Shown here one piece after another: positions 51,121 through 58,754 of a stretch of DNA of 64,000 bases. The stretch lies in the NCBI RefSeq assembly GCF_004362825.1, contig NZ_SNXZ01000004.1:248001-312000 (forward strand). The letters are read 5' to 3'. The notes below the pieces were generated by a model. The model was not told where the DNA came from. It ran no database searches and was given only the letters and a program-made list of their open reading frames with translations. The position numbers and the translations under genes were made by a program. Source of the DNA: Labedaea rhizosphaerae (GTDB taxonomy: Bacteria > Actinomycetota > Actinomycetes > Mycobacteriales > Pseudonocardiaceae). The stretch's first letter is position 1; each line of letters opens with the position of its first letter.

Positions 51121-52484
51121 GCAGGCTCCTTGCCGAACAGGGACCGGGCCTCGCCCGCGGTGACGACCGAACCGGTCACCACCACGCCGCCACCGGACAC
51201 GGCGTCGCGTTCGTCGGTGGTCTCCTCGGCGAGGTGGACCGCCGTCTCGATGGCGTCCACCAGCCGCGGCTCGACCACGATGCGGTCCTCGCCGAAGACC
51301 TGCTTGGCCACGCCGGCGAGCTCATCGGCGGTCATGCCGCGGGGCGACGAGTTCGCCGTGACGACGACCTCGGTGAACACCGGCTCGAGTGCGGTGAGGA
51401 TGCCCTCGGCGTCCTTGTCGCGCATCACCGCGAGCACGCCGACGACCTTGCGGAAGCCGAACTCGGTGGTGAGGGCTTCGGCCAGCGCCGTCGCGCCGTG
51501 CGGGTTGTGGGCGGCGTCGACGAACACGGACGGGGCACTGCGCACCCGCTCCAGCCGGCCCGGCACGACCACCGAGGCGAAACCCTCACGGATCGCCGCG
51601 ACGTCGAGCTGGCGATCGGCACCCGCGCCGAAGAACGCCTCGACCGCGGCCAGCGCCAGCACGGCGTTCTTCGCCTGGTGCTCGCCGTGCAACGGAAGGA
51701 AGATGTCGTCGTACACGCCACCGAGACCCTGCAGGCGGAGCAGCTGCCCGCCGACGGCGACGTCGCGCTGCAGCACGCCGAACTCCATGCCGGCGCGCGC
51801 GACGGTGGCGTCCACCTCGACCGTGCGCTCCAGCAGGACCCGGCCGACCTCGGGGGTCTGCTCGGCCAGCACGGCGATCGACCCGGGCTTGATGATGCCG
51901 GCCTTCTCCTTGGCGATGCCCGCGATGTCCCCGCCGAGGTACTCGACGTGGTCCACCGCGACCGGGCAGACGACGGCGATCTTGCCGTCGGCGACGTTGG
52001 TGGCGTCCCAGGTGCCGCCGAGGCCGACCTCGATGACGCCGACGTCGACCGGCGCCTCGGCGAAGGCGGCGAAAGCCATGCCGGTCAGCACCTCGAACTT
52101 GCTCATCGGCACGTCCGAGCGGCTGTCGATCATGTCGACGTAGGGCTTGAGGTCGTCGTAGGTGTCGACGTAGCGCTCGGGGTCGATGGGACTGCCGTCC
52201 AGCGCGATCCGCTCGGTGACCAGCTGCAGGTGCGGGCTGGTCAGCCGGCCGGTGCGCAGGCCGATCCGGGTGATCAGCGCGTCGATCATCCGGGTGGTCG
52301 AGGTCTTGCCGTTGGTGCCCGCTATGTGGATGACGGGGTACGCCCTGTGCGGCTCGCCGAGCACGTCGACCAGCGCCGCGATCCGCGAAAGCGACGGGTC
52401 GATCTTGGTCTCGGGCCAGCGGGTGTTCAGCTCGGCCTCGACCTGGCGCAGCCGGTCGAGCACGCCTGGATCGATGGGGGCCAC
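51117..52484 (-). CDS. folC: Bifunctional folylpolyglutamate synthase / dihydrofolate synthase
   Basis: A 455-residue Mur-ligase-like enzyme: YPVIHIAGTNGKTSTTRMIDALI (P-loop), RIALDGSPIDPERY, VDVGVIEVGLGGTWDATNVAD, and VFVDAAHNPHGATALAEAL. It adds glutamate to dihydropteroate and to reduced folates. Start GTG 52484. Coupled to DUF4233; valS, its normal upstream neighbour in mycobacteria, is now 6.3 kb away. Confidence 0.95.
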   Translation of the reverse strand: MAPIDPGVLDRLRQVEAELNTRWPETKIDPSLSRIAALVDVLGEPHRAYPVIHIAGTNGKTSTTRMIDALITRIGLRTGRLTSPHLQLVTERIALDGSPIDPERYVDTYDDLKPYVDMIDSRSDVPMSKFEVLTGMAFAAFAEAPVDVGVIEVGLGGTWDATNVADGKIAVVCPVAVDHVEYLGGDIAGIAKEKAGIIKPGSIAVLAEQTPEVGRVLLERTVEVDATVARAGMEFGVLQRDVAVGGQLLRLQGLGGVYDDIFLPLHGEHQAKNAVLALAAVEAFFGAGADRQLDVAAIREGFASVVVPGRLERVRSAPSVFVDAAHNPHGATALAEALTTEFGFRKVVGVLAVMRDKDAEGILTALEPVFTEVVVTANSSPRGMTADELAGVAKQVFGEDRIVVEPRLVDAIETAVHLAEETTDERDAVSGGGVVVTGSVVTAGEARSLFGKEPA

Positions 52485-52514
52485 GCAGAACAGTCTACGT
52501 GGCCCCCATCCGGC

Positions 52515-53867
52515 CTACGCGGGAACCGGCTCCCTGTCCGATGTGGACTTCTCCTCGGCTTCCGGCTCCTCGTCGAGCAGGGTGACCTCGTCGAACGGCT
52601 GCCCGCCGGCCAGCACGTCGAGGGCGCGATCGCGGTCGAACTCCCCGACCCACTTGCCGATCAGCACGGTGGCCACGGCGTTGCCCGCGAAGTTGGTCAG
52701 CGAGCGGGCCTCGGACATGAACCGGTCGATGCCCACGATCAGGCCGACGCCGCCGACCAGGTCGGGCCGGTGCGACGCGAGCCCACCGGCCAAGGTGGCC
52801 AGCCCGGCGCCGGTGACGCCGGCCGCCCCCTTGGACGCGACCATCATGAACAGCAGCAAGGCGATCTGCTCCCCCACGGACATCGGCTTGTCCATCGCCG
52901 AGGCCACGAAGAGCGACGCCATGGTCAGGTAGATCATCGTGCCGTCCAGGTTGAACGTGTACCCGGTCGGCACGGTGATGCCGACCACCGGCCTGCTCAC
53001 CCCGAGGTGCTCCATCTTCGCGATCAGCCGCGGCAGCGCGACGTCGGAGGAGGACGTGGACAGGATCAGCAGGAACTCGCGGCCGAGGTAGCGCAGCAGC
53101 GAGAGCAGGTTGATCCGGGCGCCGAACCACAGCAGCGCGCCGAGCACGACGAACACGAAGATCAGACAGGTCGCGTAGAAGCCGAGCATGATCACCGCGA
53201 GGCCCTTGAGCGCGCCGGCACCGGCGGTCCCGACCACGGCGGCGATCGCTCCGAACGCACCGATCGGCGCCGCCCACATCACCATGCCGAGGATCCGGAA
53301 GACGAGCTTCTGGAGGTGCCCGACCCCGCGCAGGATCGGCCGGCCCGCCGAGCCCATGACCTGCAACGCGAACCCGGTAAGCAGCGCGACCAGCAGGGTC
53401 TGCAGCACCGACCCGCTGACCAGGGCGGTCAGCAGCGACACCGGGATGATGCCGAGCAGGAACTGCGTGCTGTTCTGCGGCTCGCCCGCCTGGTCCGTGC
53501 CTTTGGCGGCCAGCGCGTCGGTCAGGTGCAGGCCCTCGCCGGGGTGCAGGATGTTGCCGACGACCAGGCCGATGGCCAGGGCCACGAACGACATGACGAC
53601 GAAGTAGCCCAGCGCCATGCCACCGACCTTGCCGACCTTGGCGGCCTTCGACACCGCCCCGATCCCGGTCACCACCGTGCAGAAGATGATCGGGCTGATC
53701 ATCATCTGGATGACCGAGACGAACGCCTTGCCCAGCGGGGCCAGGTGCTTGGCGGCGTCCGGCGCCGCGAAGCCGACGACGATGCCCGCGGCCACGGCCA
53801 CGAGCACGAGGATGTACAGGTAGTGGGTCGATAACCGGCTATGGCGAGCCGGTGCCTGCGTTGACAC
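52515..53867 (-). CDS. dctA: Dicarboxylate/amino acid:cation symporter (DctA-like, DAACS family)
   Basis: A 450-residue transporter of the glutamate/C4-dicarboxylate symporter family: HYLYILVLVAVAAGIVVGFAAPDAA, MISPIIFCTVVTGIGAV, the re-entrant loop STSSSDVALPRLIAKMEHLG, then VVGITVPTGYTFNLDGTMIYLTMASLFVASAM (NLDGT motif) and MMVASKGAAGVTGAGLATLAGGL. Likely substrates are succinate, malate or fumarate. It is divergent from a DcuS-like sensor kinase gene, which suggests that system controls it. M. tuberculosis has dctA between rne and rplU, so the gene has moved. Confidence 0.92.
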   Translation of the reverse strand: MSTQAPARHSRLSTHYLYILVLVAVAAGIVVGFAAPDAAKHLAPLGKAFVSVIQMMISPIIFCTVVTGIGAVSKAAKVGKVGGMALGYFVVMSFVALAIGLVVGNILHPGEGLHLTDALAAKGTDQAGEPQNSTQFLLGIIPVSLLTALVSGSVLQTLLVALLTGFALQVMGSAGRPILRGVGHLQKLVFRILGMVMWAAPIGAFGAIAAVVGTAGAGALKGLAVIMLGFYATCLIFVFVVLGALLWFGARINLLSLLRYLGREFLLILSTSSSDVALPRLIAKMEHLGVSRPVVGITVPTGYTFNLDGTMIYLTMASLFVASAMDKPMSVGEQIALLLFMMVASKGAAGVTGAGLATLAGGLASHRPDLVGGVGLIVGIDRFMSEARSLTNFAGNAVATVLIGKWVGEFDRDRALDVLAGGQPFDEVTLLDEEPEAEEKSTSDREPVPA

Positions 53868-53977
53868 AGGGTCCTCCTAGGGCGGGGGAACGCGGACGCG
53901 ATGGGTGCCGACTATCCGCACCGCTATGACCCAGGTCACCATTGCGTACATTGCGTTCGCGAAAGGCGGTGAGCCCG
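53868..53977. promoter_or_regulatory. Divergent dctA / sensor kinase promoter with direct repeats
   Basis: 110 bp between divergent genes. It holds a direct repeat ATTGCGTAC-ATTGCGTTC at about 53940-53957, a possible binding site of the adjacent response regulator. GGAGG for dctA and AAAGGCGG for the kinase are at the edges. Confidence 0.45.
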
Positions 53978-55528
53978 ATGCGGCGGTGGAGCCTGGCCCG
54001 GCAGTTGTTCGTGCTGCAGGCCGTCATCGTGCTCGTCGTCGTGTTGTGCGGTGCCCTGCTCGCTTACTCCGATGCGGAGGCACGCGCCGGCGAGAACGCC
54101 ACCCGCGAGGTGACCGCGCTGGCCAAGACCATCGCGGCCACCCCGTCGCTGCTCAGCGCGTTGGACACGCCAAACCCGAGCAGTCAGCTGCAGCCGTTCG
54201 CCGAGCGGGTGCGCACCAGCACCGGCGTCGACTTCATCACGATCATGGACCCACGGGGCATCCGCTACACCCACCCCAACCCGGCCCGCATCGGCGAGCA
54301 CTTCCTCGGGCACATCGAGCCGGCGCTGGCCGGGCAGACGTTCACCGAGACGTACACGGGCACGCTCGGGCCGTCGATCCGCGCGGTCACGCCGGTGGTC
54401 GACGGCACCGGGCGCATCCGCGCGCTGGTGAGCGTCGGCATCACCGTCCAGGCGGTCAACGCCGAACTGCGCGACCGGCTGCTCGTGCTGGCCGGGGTGG
54501 CGGCGCTCGCGTTGCTGATCGGCAGCGGCGCGACCTACGTCGTGACCGTCCGGCTGCGCAGGCACACGCACGGCATGTCGGCGCAGGAACTCGGCCGGCT
54601 CTTCGAGTACCACGAGGCCACCTTGCACGCGGTGCGCGAGGGCTTGTTGCTGCTCGACGGGCACGGCGTGGTGCACCTGGCCAACGACGGCGCCCGTGAC
54701 CTGCTCGGCGCCCAGGACGCGGTCGGACGCACGCTGCCCGAGCTGGGATTGCCGGATTCCCTTGCCGGACAAGAGGTTCGGGACGAGTTGCGGCTGACCG
54801 AAAACCGCGTGCTGGTGGTCAACTCCTCGCCCGTGCGCAAGGGCGAGCGGCTGCTCGGCACGGTCGTGACGTTGCGCGACCACACCGAGTTGCAGCAGCT
54901 GACCGGCGAGCTGGACTCCGTGCGCGGGCTCGCGGAATCACTGCGCTCGCAGGCCCACGAGGCGGCCAACCGCCTGCACACGGTGGTGTCGCTGGTGGAA
55001 CTCGGCAAGCCGGAGCAGGCCATCGAGTTCGCCACCACCGAACTGGAGCTGGCCCAGCGGCTGACCGACACCGTGGTCGCGGCGGTCGACGAGCCGGTGC
55101 TCGCGGCTCTGCTGCTGGGCAAGGCGGCGCAGGCCAGCGAGCGCGGGGTCGAGCTCGAAGTGACCCCCGAGTCGCGCATCGACGACGGCGCGCTGACCGG
55201 CATCGACCAGCACGACCTGGTCACCGTGCTGGGCAACCTGCTCGACAACGCCATCGATGCCGCGGTGGCCACGTCGCCGCCGGCCACGTCGCCCCGGGTC
55301 CAGGTGACCGTGAGCACGGAGCGCAATGCGTTGCTGGTGACCGTTTCCGACTCAGGACGCGGGCTCGATCCGGCCGATGTGGACAGTGCGTTCCGGCGCG
55401 GCTGGTCGACCAAGGACGGCGGCGGCCGGGGTCTCGGGCTCGCCCTCGTCGGTCAGGCGGTGCGGCGCCACCGCGGGACGGTCGAAGTGGACGGCTCGAC
55501 GTTCACGGTGCGGATGCCACTGCGATGA
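53978..55528 (+). CDS. Sensor histidine kinase, DcuS/CitA type
   Basis: A 516-residue kinase: one membrane helix (FVLQAVIVLVVVLCGALLAY), an extracytoplasmic PDC/CitA sensor domain (residues about 40-165, GVDFITIMDPRGIRYTHPNPARIGEHFLGHIEPALAGQTFTETYTG), a second helix (LLVLAGVAALALLIGSGATYVV), a PAS domain (LLLLDGHGVVHLANDGARDLLG), the H-box SQAHEAANRLHTVVSLVELG and an HATPase domain (NLLDNAIDAA, DSGRGLD, GGRGLGLALV). The family senses citrate or C4-dicarboxylates, in accord with the divergent dctA. ATG 53978 was chosen; GTG 53969 is possible. Confidence 0.92.
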   Translation: MRRWSLARQLFVLQAVIVLVVVLCGALLAYSDAEARAGENATREVTALAKTIAATPSLLSALDTPNPSSQLQPFAERVRTSTGVDFITIMDPRGIRYTHPNPARIGEHFLGHIEPALAGQTFTETYTGTLGPSIRAVTPVVDGTGRIRALVSVGITVQAVNAELRDRLLVLAGVAALALLIGSGATYVVTVRLRRHTHGMSAQELGRLFEYHEATLHAVREGLLLLDGHGVVHLANDGARDLLGAQDAVGRTLPELGLPDSLAGQEVRDELRLTENRVLVVNSSPVRKGERLLGTVVTLRDHTELQQLTGELDSVRGLAESLRSQAHEAANRLHTVVSLVELGKPEQAIEFATTELELAQRLTDTVVAAVDEPVLAALLLGKAAQASERGVELEVTPESRIDDGALTGIDQHDLVTVLGNLLDNAIDAAVATSPPATSPRVQVTVSTERNALLVTVSDSGRGLDPADVDSAFRRGWSTKDGGGRGLGLALVGQAVRRHRGTVEVDGSTFTVRMPLR

Positions 55529-56208
55529 GCACCAACACGACCGACCCCATCGCCGTTCTGGTGGTCGAGGACGACCAGGTGGCCGCCGAAGCGCATCGGA
55601 CCTATGTGGACCGCGTGCCCGGGTTCCGGGTGGCCGGGGTGGCGCACTCCGGCGCGCAGGCGTTGCGGTTGGTGGACCGGGATCTGGTCGACCTCGTGCT
55701 GCTGGACATGTACCTGCCGGACGGCACCGGGCTCGACGTGTGCCGGTCGTTGCGGGCCGCGGGCCGGGAGCTCGACGTGATCATGGTGACCTCGGCTCGG
55801 GACCTGGCCGTGGTGCGTGCCGCCGTGTCGGCCGGCGTCGTGCAATACCTGTTGAAACCGTTCACGTTCCGGACGTTGCGCGACAAGCTCGAGCGCTACG
55901 CCAGCTTCCGGCGGTCGCTGACCGAGGGCACGGCGAGCGACCAGTCGGAGATCGACCGCGCGCTGGCCACGTTGCGCAGCCCGGAAACGCAGCTGCCCAA
56001 GGGGATGAGCGACGCGACCCTGGACGCGGTGCGCGGGGTGCTGCGGGCCGAGGACGGCGCCACGGCCACCGCGGTCGGCGACGCGGTCGGGGTGTCGCGG
56101 GTGACCGCCCGCCGCTACCTGGAGTACCTGGTCGACGCGGGCCAAGCGGAGCGGAGCCCCACCTACGGTTCGGTGGGGCGTCCCGAACTGCGCTACCGCC
56201 TGGCCTAG
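55525..56208 (+). CDS. DcuR/CitB-type response regulator
   Basis: A 227-residue regulator: receiver domain with VLVVEDDQ, LVDLVLLDMYLPDG (phospho-Asp) and MVTSARDL, VVQYLLKPFTF; linker; and a C-terminal HTH (ATAVGDAVGVSRVTARRYLEYLVDAGQAERSPTYG). It overlaps the kinase stop by 4 nt. It should activate dctA in response to dicarboxylates. Its TAG stop at 56206-56208 forms the left end of a MITE, so the last residues may have been altered by the insertion. Confidence 0.92.
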   Translation: MSTNTTDPIAVLVVEDDQVAAEAHRTYVDRVPGFRVAGVAHSGAQALRLVDRDLVDLVLLDMYLPDGTGLDVCRSLRAAGRELDVIMVTSARDLAVVRAAVSAGVVQYLLKPFTFRTLRDKLERYASFRRSLTEGTASDQSEIDRALATLRSPETQLPKGMSDATLDAVRGVLRAEDGATATAVGDAVGVSRVTARRYLEYLVDAGQAERSPTYGSVGRPELRYRLA

Positions 56209-56370
56209 GCGCTGTCCTGTGGCTCTCGGTCGATGGGCTTCGTGATCGAGGTGGTTCCTGGCAAGGCGGCGGGAAGCCCTCGTACCGGAGGTACTCGGGC
56301 TTTCCGCCAACGCCGCCAGGGGCTGCCTCGGCGCGAAGACCGCGACCACGGATCCGCAGGACAGCGCCTA
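56206..56370. mobile_element. 165-bp MITE between response regulator and DHFR-fold gene (copy 2)
   Basis: Terminal inverted repeats TAGGCGCTGTCCTGTGG (left, from 56206) and its near-perfect complement CCGCAGGACAGCGCCTA (right, to 56370), both bordered by TA. The centre, 56258-56319, is a long hairpin CTGGCAAGGCGGCGGGAAGCCC..GTACC gga GGTAC..GGGCTTTCCGCC..GCCAG. This core is about 90% identical to that of the 26885-27052 copy. Both flanking convergent genes take their TAG stop codons from its two ends. No coding sequence. Confidence 0.8.
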
Positions 56371-56925
56371 ACGCTGCACGCGGTAGCGCTGGTGCAGCGC
56401 GGTCCCGATCACCGGGTCGCCCTCCGCCACCAGCTCGGCCAGCTCGCCGTCGAACAGCCGCGCGCCACCACCCAGCAGCACCGGGGCGATGTGCAGGCTC
56501 AGCTCGTCGAGCAGGCCGGCGGCCAGGAGCTGGCGGCCGATGTCGGCGCCCAGGACGTAGACGACCTTGTCCCCCGCGGCCTCCTTGGCCCGGCGCACCG
56601 CCGCCTCCAGGCCGTCGAAGGAGAACTGGCCGCCGTTGTCGCCGACGAAGTCTTCCTCAGGCCGGTGCGTGACGACGAAGCACGGGACGCCGGGGTACGG
56701 CGTGCCGCCCCAGTTCTTCAGCCCCAGGTCGAACGTGGTGCGTCCGACGACGGTGGCGCCGACGCTCGCGTTGAGCTCGGCGAACTGCTCGGCGTCGGCA
56801 CCCTCCCCGCCCATCCACTCGTGCAGCAGCTCGCCGCGGTCGCCCATCGGCTCCTCGGGGCGCACGTTCGGCCCCGAGGTGAAGCCGTCGACGGAAGCCG
56901 TCACGTCCAGCACAACCTTGCCCAT
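56368..56925 (-). CDS. Dihydrofolate-reductase-fold (RibD_C) protein
   Basis: A 185-residue member of the DHFR/RibD C-terminal family: KVVLDVTASVDGFTSGPNVRPEE, GATVVGRTTFDLGLKNWGG, CFVVTHRPEEDF, AAGDKVVYVLGADIGRQLLAAGLLDELSLHIAPVLLGGGARLFDG. It is not a folate pathway DHFR; this type is a predicted NADPH-dependent reductase of unknown substrate. ATG 56925 has GAAGGAG 8 nt upstream. The stop codon is the right end of the MITE, so its C-terminus (HQRYRVQR) may be changed. Confidence 0.88.
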   Translation of the reverse strand: MGKVVLDVTASVDGFTSGPNVRPEEPMGDRGELLHEWMGGEGADAEQFAELNASVGATVVGRTTFDLGLKNWGGTPYPGVPCFVVTHRPEEDFVGDNGGQFSFDGLEAAVRRAKEAAGDKVVYVLGADIGRQLLAAGLLDELSLHIAPVLLGGGARLFDGELAELVAEGDPVIGTALHQRYRVQR

Positions 56926-57155
56926 GATGTGTTCTCCTTCAAGCGTTTGGTCCGTTGTCGTGGCGTGGTCGGAGCCGCGCGGGCTTTCTCGACATGCCGG
57001 TGCGTAGTCCGCATGGATGATCTTCGGCGGCCACGCTGCGTGGTCGCCGCTGATCACCGTGCCGGGCCACCCGATCGGCGGTGGAGCCAGCACCACCAGC
57101 GGGTTTGGGGCTCGCGCCCCCGACACACCCCAACCGTGTGCGCCATCGTGGAAAA
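56926..57155. repeat. Palindrome-bearing intergenic region between the DHFR-fold and aminopeptidase genes
   Basis: 230 bp without a gene. It holds a 39-bp inverted repeat at 57018-57056 (arms TGATCTTCGGCGGCCACGC and GCGTGGTCGCCGCTGATCA, three mismatches) and a GGGGCTCGCGCCCC hairpin at 57107-57120. It lies in the divergent promoter region of both genes; either control or a decayed small repeat element is possible. Confidence 0.5.
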
Positions 57156-58697
57156 ATGATCACCAAAACAGTTGCCGTGGCCGCGGTGGTCCTCGCCGCG
57201 GTGGCCGCCTCGGTTGTCACCCCGGCCGCGGCCACCGGACCGGTCTGGACCGACTGCGCCGATCCCGCACACCCCGGCTACCAGTGCACGACGCTGGACG
57301 TCCCACTGTCCTACCAGGACCCCAGCGGCCCGACGGTCCGGCTCGCCCTCGGTCGGCTGCCCGCCGTCGACCAGGCGCACAAGCTGGGGACGATCGTCTA
57401 CAACCCGGGTGGTCCCGGGGTTTCCGGCCGGTTCGCCCCGCCGCTGACCCCCGGGCTGCACCAGCGCTACGACCTCGTCGGCTTCGACCCGCGTGGGGTC
57501 GGCGCGAGCACCCCGGTGCGCTGCTTCACCGACCCGAAGCAGCTGGACGTGGTGTCGAAGGCGGTCGGCACCTTCCCGGTGACCTACGAGCAGAGCCAGG
57601 AGCAGCTGGCCGCGGTCCGCTACTTCACCGGGTTGTGCGCCAAGAACGGCGGACCGCTGCTGAGCCACCTGTCCACCGCCGTCGTGGCCCGTGACCTGGA
57701 CCGGATCCGCGCCGCGCTCGGCGAGGACAAGCTGCGCTACTACGGCTTGTCGTACGGCACGGTGCTCGGCCAGACCTACGCCAACATGTTCCCCGACCAC
57801 GTGGCCGCCATGGTGCTCGACGCCGCCGACGACACCGTCAACTGGTTCACCGGCTACCGCCCGCAGGACGCGGACGTGCCGTTCAGCGTGCGGCTGGGCG
57901 CCTTCAACGGCGCGCAAGACGCGCTGCAGACCTTCCTGCGGGCGTGTGCGGCGTCGCCGAAGTGCGCGTTCCGCGGCGGCGACCTGAACGTGAAGTACGA
58001 CGCCCTGCTCGACCGCCTCGCGAAGGGACCGGTGCGCATCACCGACCCGGCGACCGGGAAGCCGACGGTGGTGGACTACCCGGCGCTGGTCACCCAGGTG
58101 GACCAAGCCCTGACCTTCCAGCGCGACGCGCCGAAGCTCGCCGACTTGTTGCAGGCGGTGCGGACGGCACCGGACGCGCCCGCTGCGACGTCGTCACCCG
58201 AGCCCACACCCGCGCTCGCACTGGCGCCGACCGGGGCCACGCCGATCAAGACGCCGGTGGACTCGCTGGTCGCCGGTGGCGCGACGTTCTGCGCGGACAC
58301 GGTGAACCCGGCCACCCCGGAACTGTGGTGGTCCTACGCGAGCCAGGCGAACCAGCAGGTGCGCGGCTTCGGCCCGGAGGACGCCTACAAGTCGCTGCCG
58401 TGCCCGCTGTGGCCCGACCGCACGCAGGACACCTACCGCGGGCCGTGGGACCGCGAGACGGCGGTGCCGGTGCTGGTGCTGGGCAACCAGCTCGGTGACC
58501 CGGAGACGCCGTTCGACGGCGCGCAACGGGTGGTGCGCAACCTGGGCAACGCCCGGCTGCTGGCGCTGGACGCGTACGGCCACGGGTCGCTGGGTCAGAG
58601 CGCGTGCGTCGGCCAGGCGGTCGACCGCTACTTCGGCGCCGGGACGCTGCCCGCACCGGGGACGGTGTGCGTTCCCGACCACCGCCCGTTCGAGTAG
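57156..58697 (+). CDS. Secreted alpha/beta-hydrolase, TAP-type tripeptidyl aminopeptidase family
   Basis: A 513-residue exported serine hydrolase. Signal peptide ITKTVAVAAVVLAAVAASVVTPAAA. Mature part: oxyanion region GTIVYNPGGPGVSG, nucleophile elbow YYGLSYGTVLGQTYANMFPDHVAAMVLD, and the C-terminal TAP-like domain with VPVLVLGNQLGDPETPFDGAQ (Asp) and DAYGHGSLGQSACV (His). It resembles Streptomyces SlpD/SlpE and Tap, which remove N-terminal peptides from secreted proteins. Cysteines in pairs suggest disulfides. ATG 57156. A strong terminator follows. Confidence 0.9.
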   Translation: MITKTVAVAAVVLAAVAASVVTPAAATGPVWTDCADPAHPGYQCTTLDVPLSYQDPSGPTVRLALGRLPAVDQAHKLGTIVYNPGGPGVSGRFAPPLTPGLHQRYDLVGFDPRGVGASTPVRCFTDPKQLDVVSKAVGTFPVTYEQSQEQLAAVRYFTGLCAKNGGPLLSHLSTAVVARDLDRIRAALGEDKLRYYGLSYGTVLGQTYANMFPDHVAAMVLDAADDTVNWFTGYRPQDADVPFSVRLGAFNGAQDALQTFLRACAASPKCAFRGGDLNVKYDALLDRLAKGPVRITDPATGKPTVVDYPALVTQVDQALTFQRDAPKLADLLQAVRTAPDAPAATSSPEPTPALALAPTGATPIKTPVDSLVAGGATFCADTVNPATPELWWSYASQANQQVRGFGPEDAYKSLPCPLWPDRTQDTYRGPWDRETAVPVLVLGNQLGDPETPFDGAQRVVRNLGNARLLALDAYGHGSLGQSACVGQAVDRYFGAGTLPAPGTVCVPDHRPFE

Positions 58698-58706
58698 TCC
58701 CGGACG

Positions 58707-58748
58707 GACGAAAGCCCCGCTCCCAAGCTTGGAAGCGGGGCCTTCGTC
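58707..58748. terminator. Bidirectional terminator between aminopeptidase and valS
   Basis: A long stem GACGAAAGCCCCGCT-CCCAAG / CTTGGAAGCGGGGCCTTCGTC between two convergent genes. A-rich and T-rich ends flank the stem on each side. It probably stops transcription from both directions. Confidence 0.8.
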
Positions 58749-58754
58749 GTCAGC

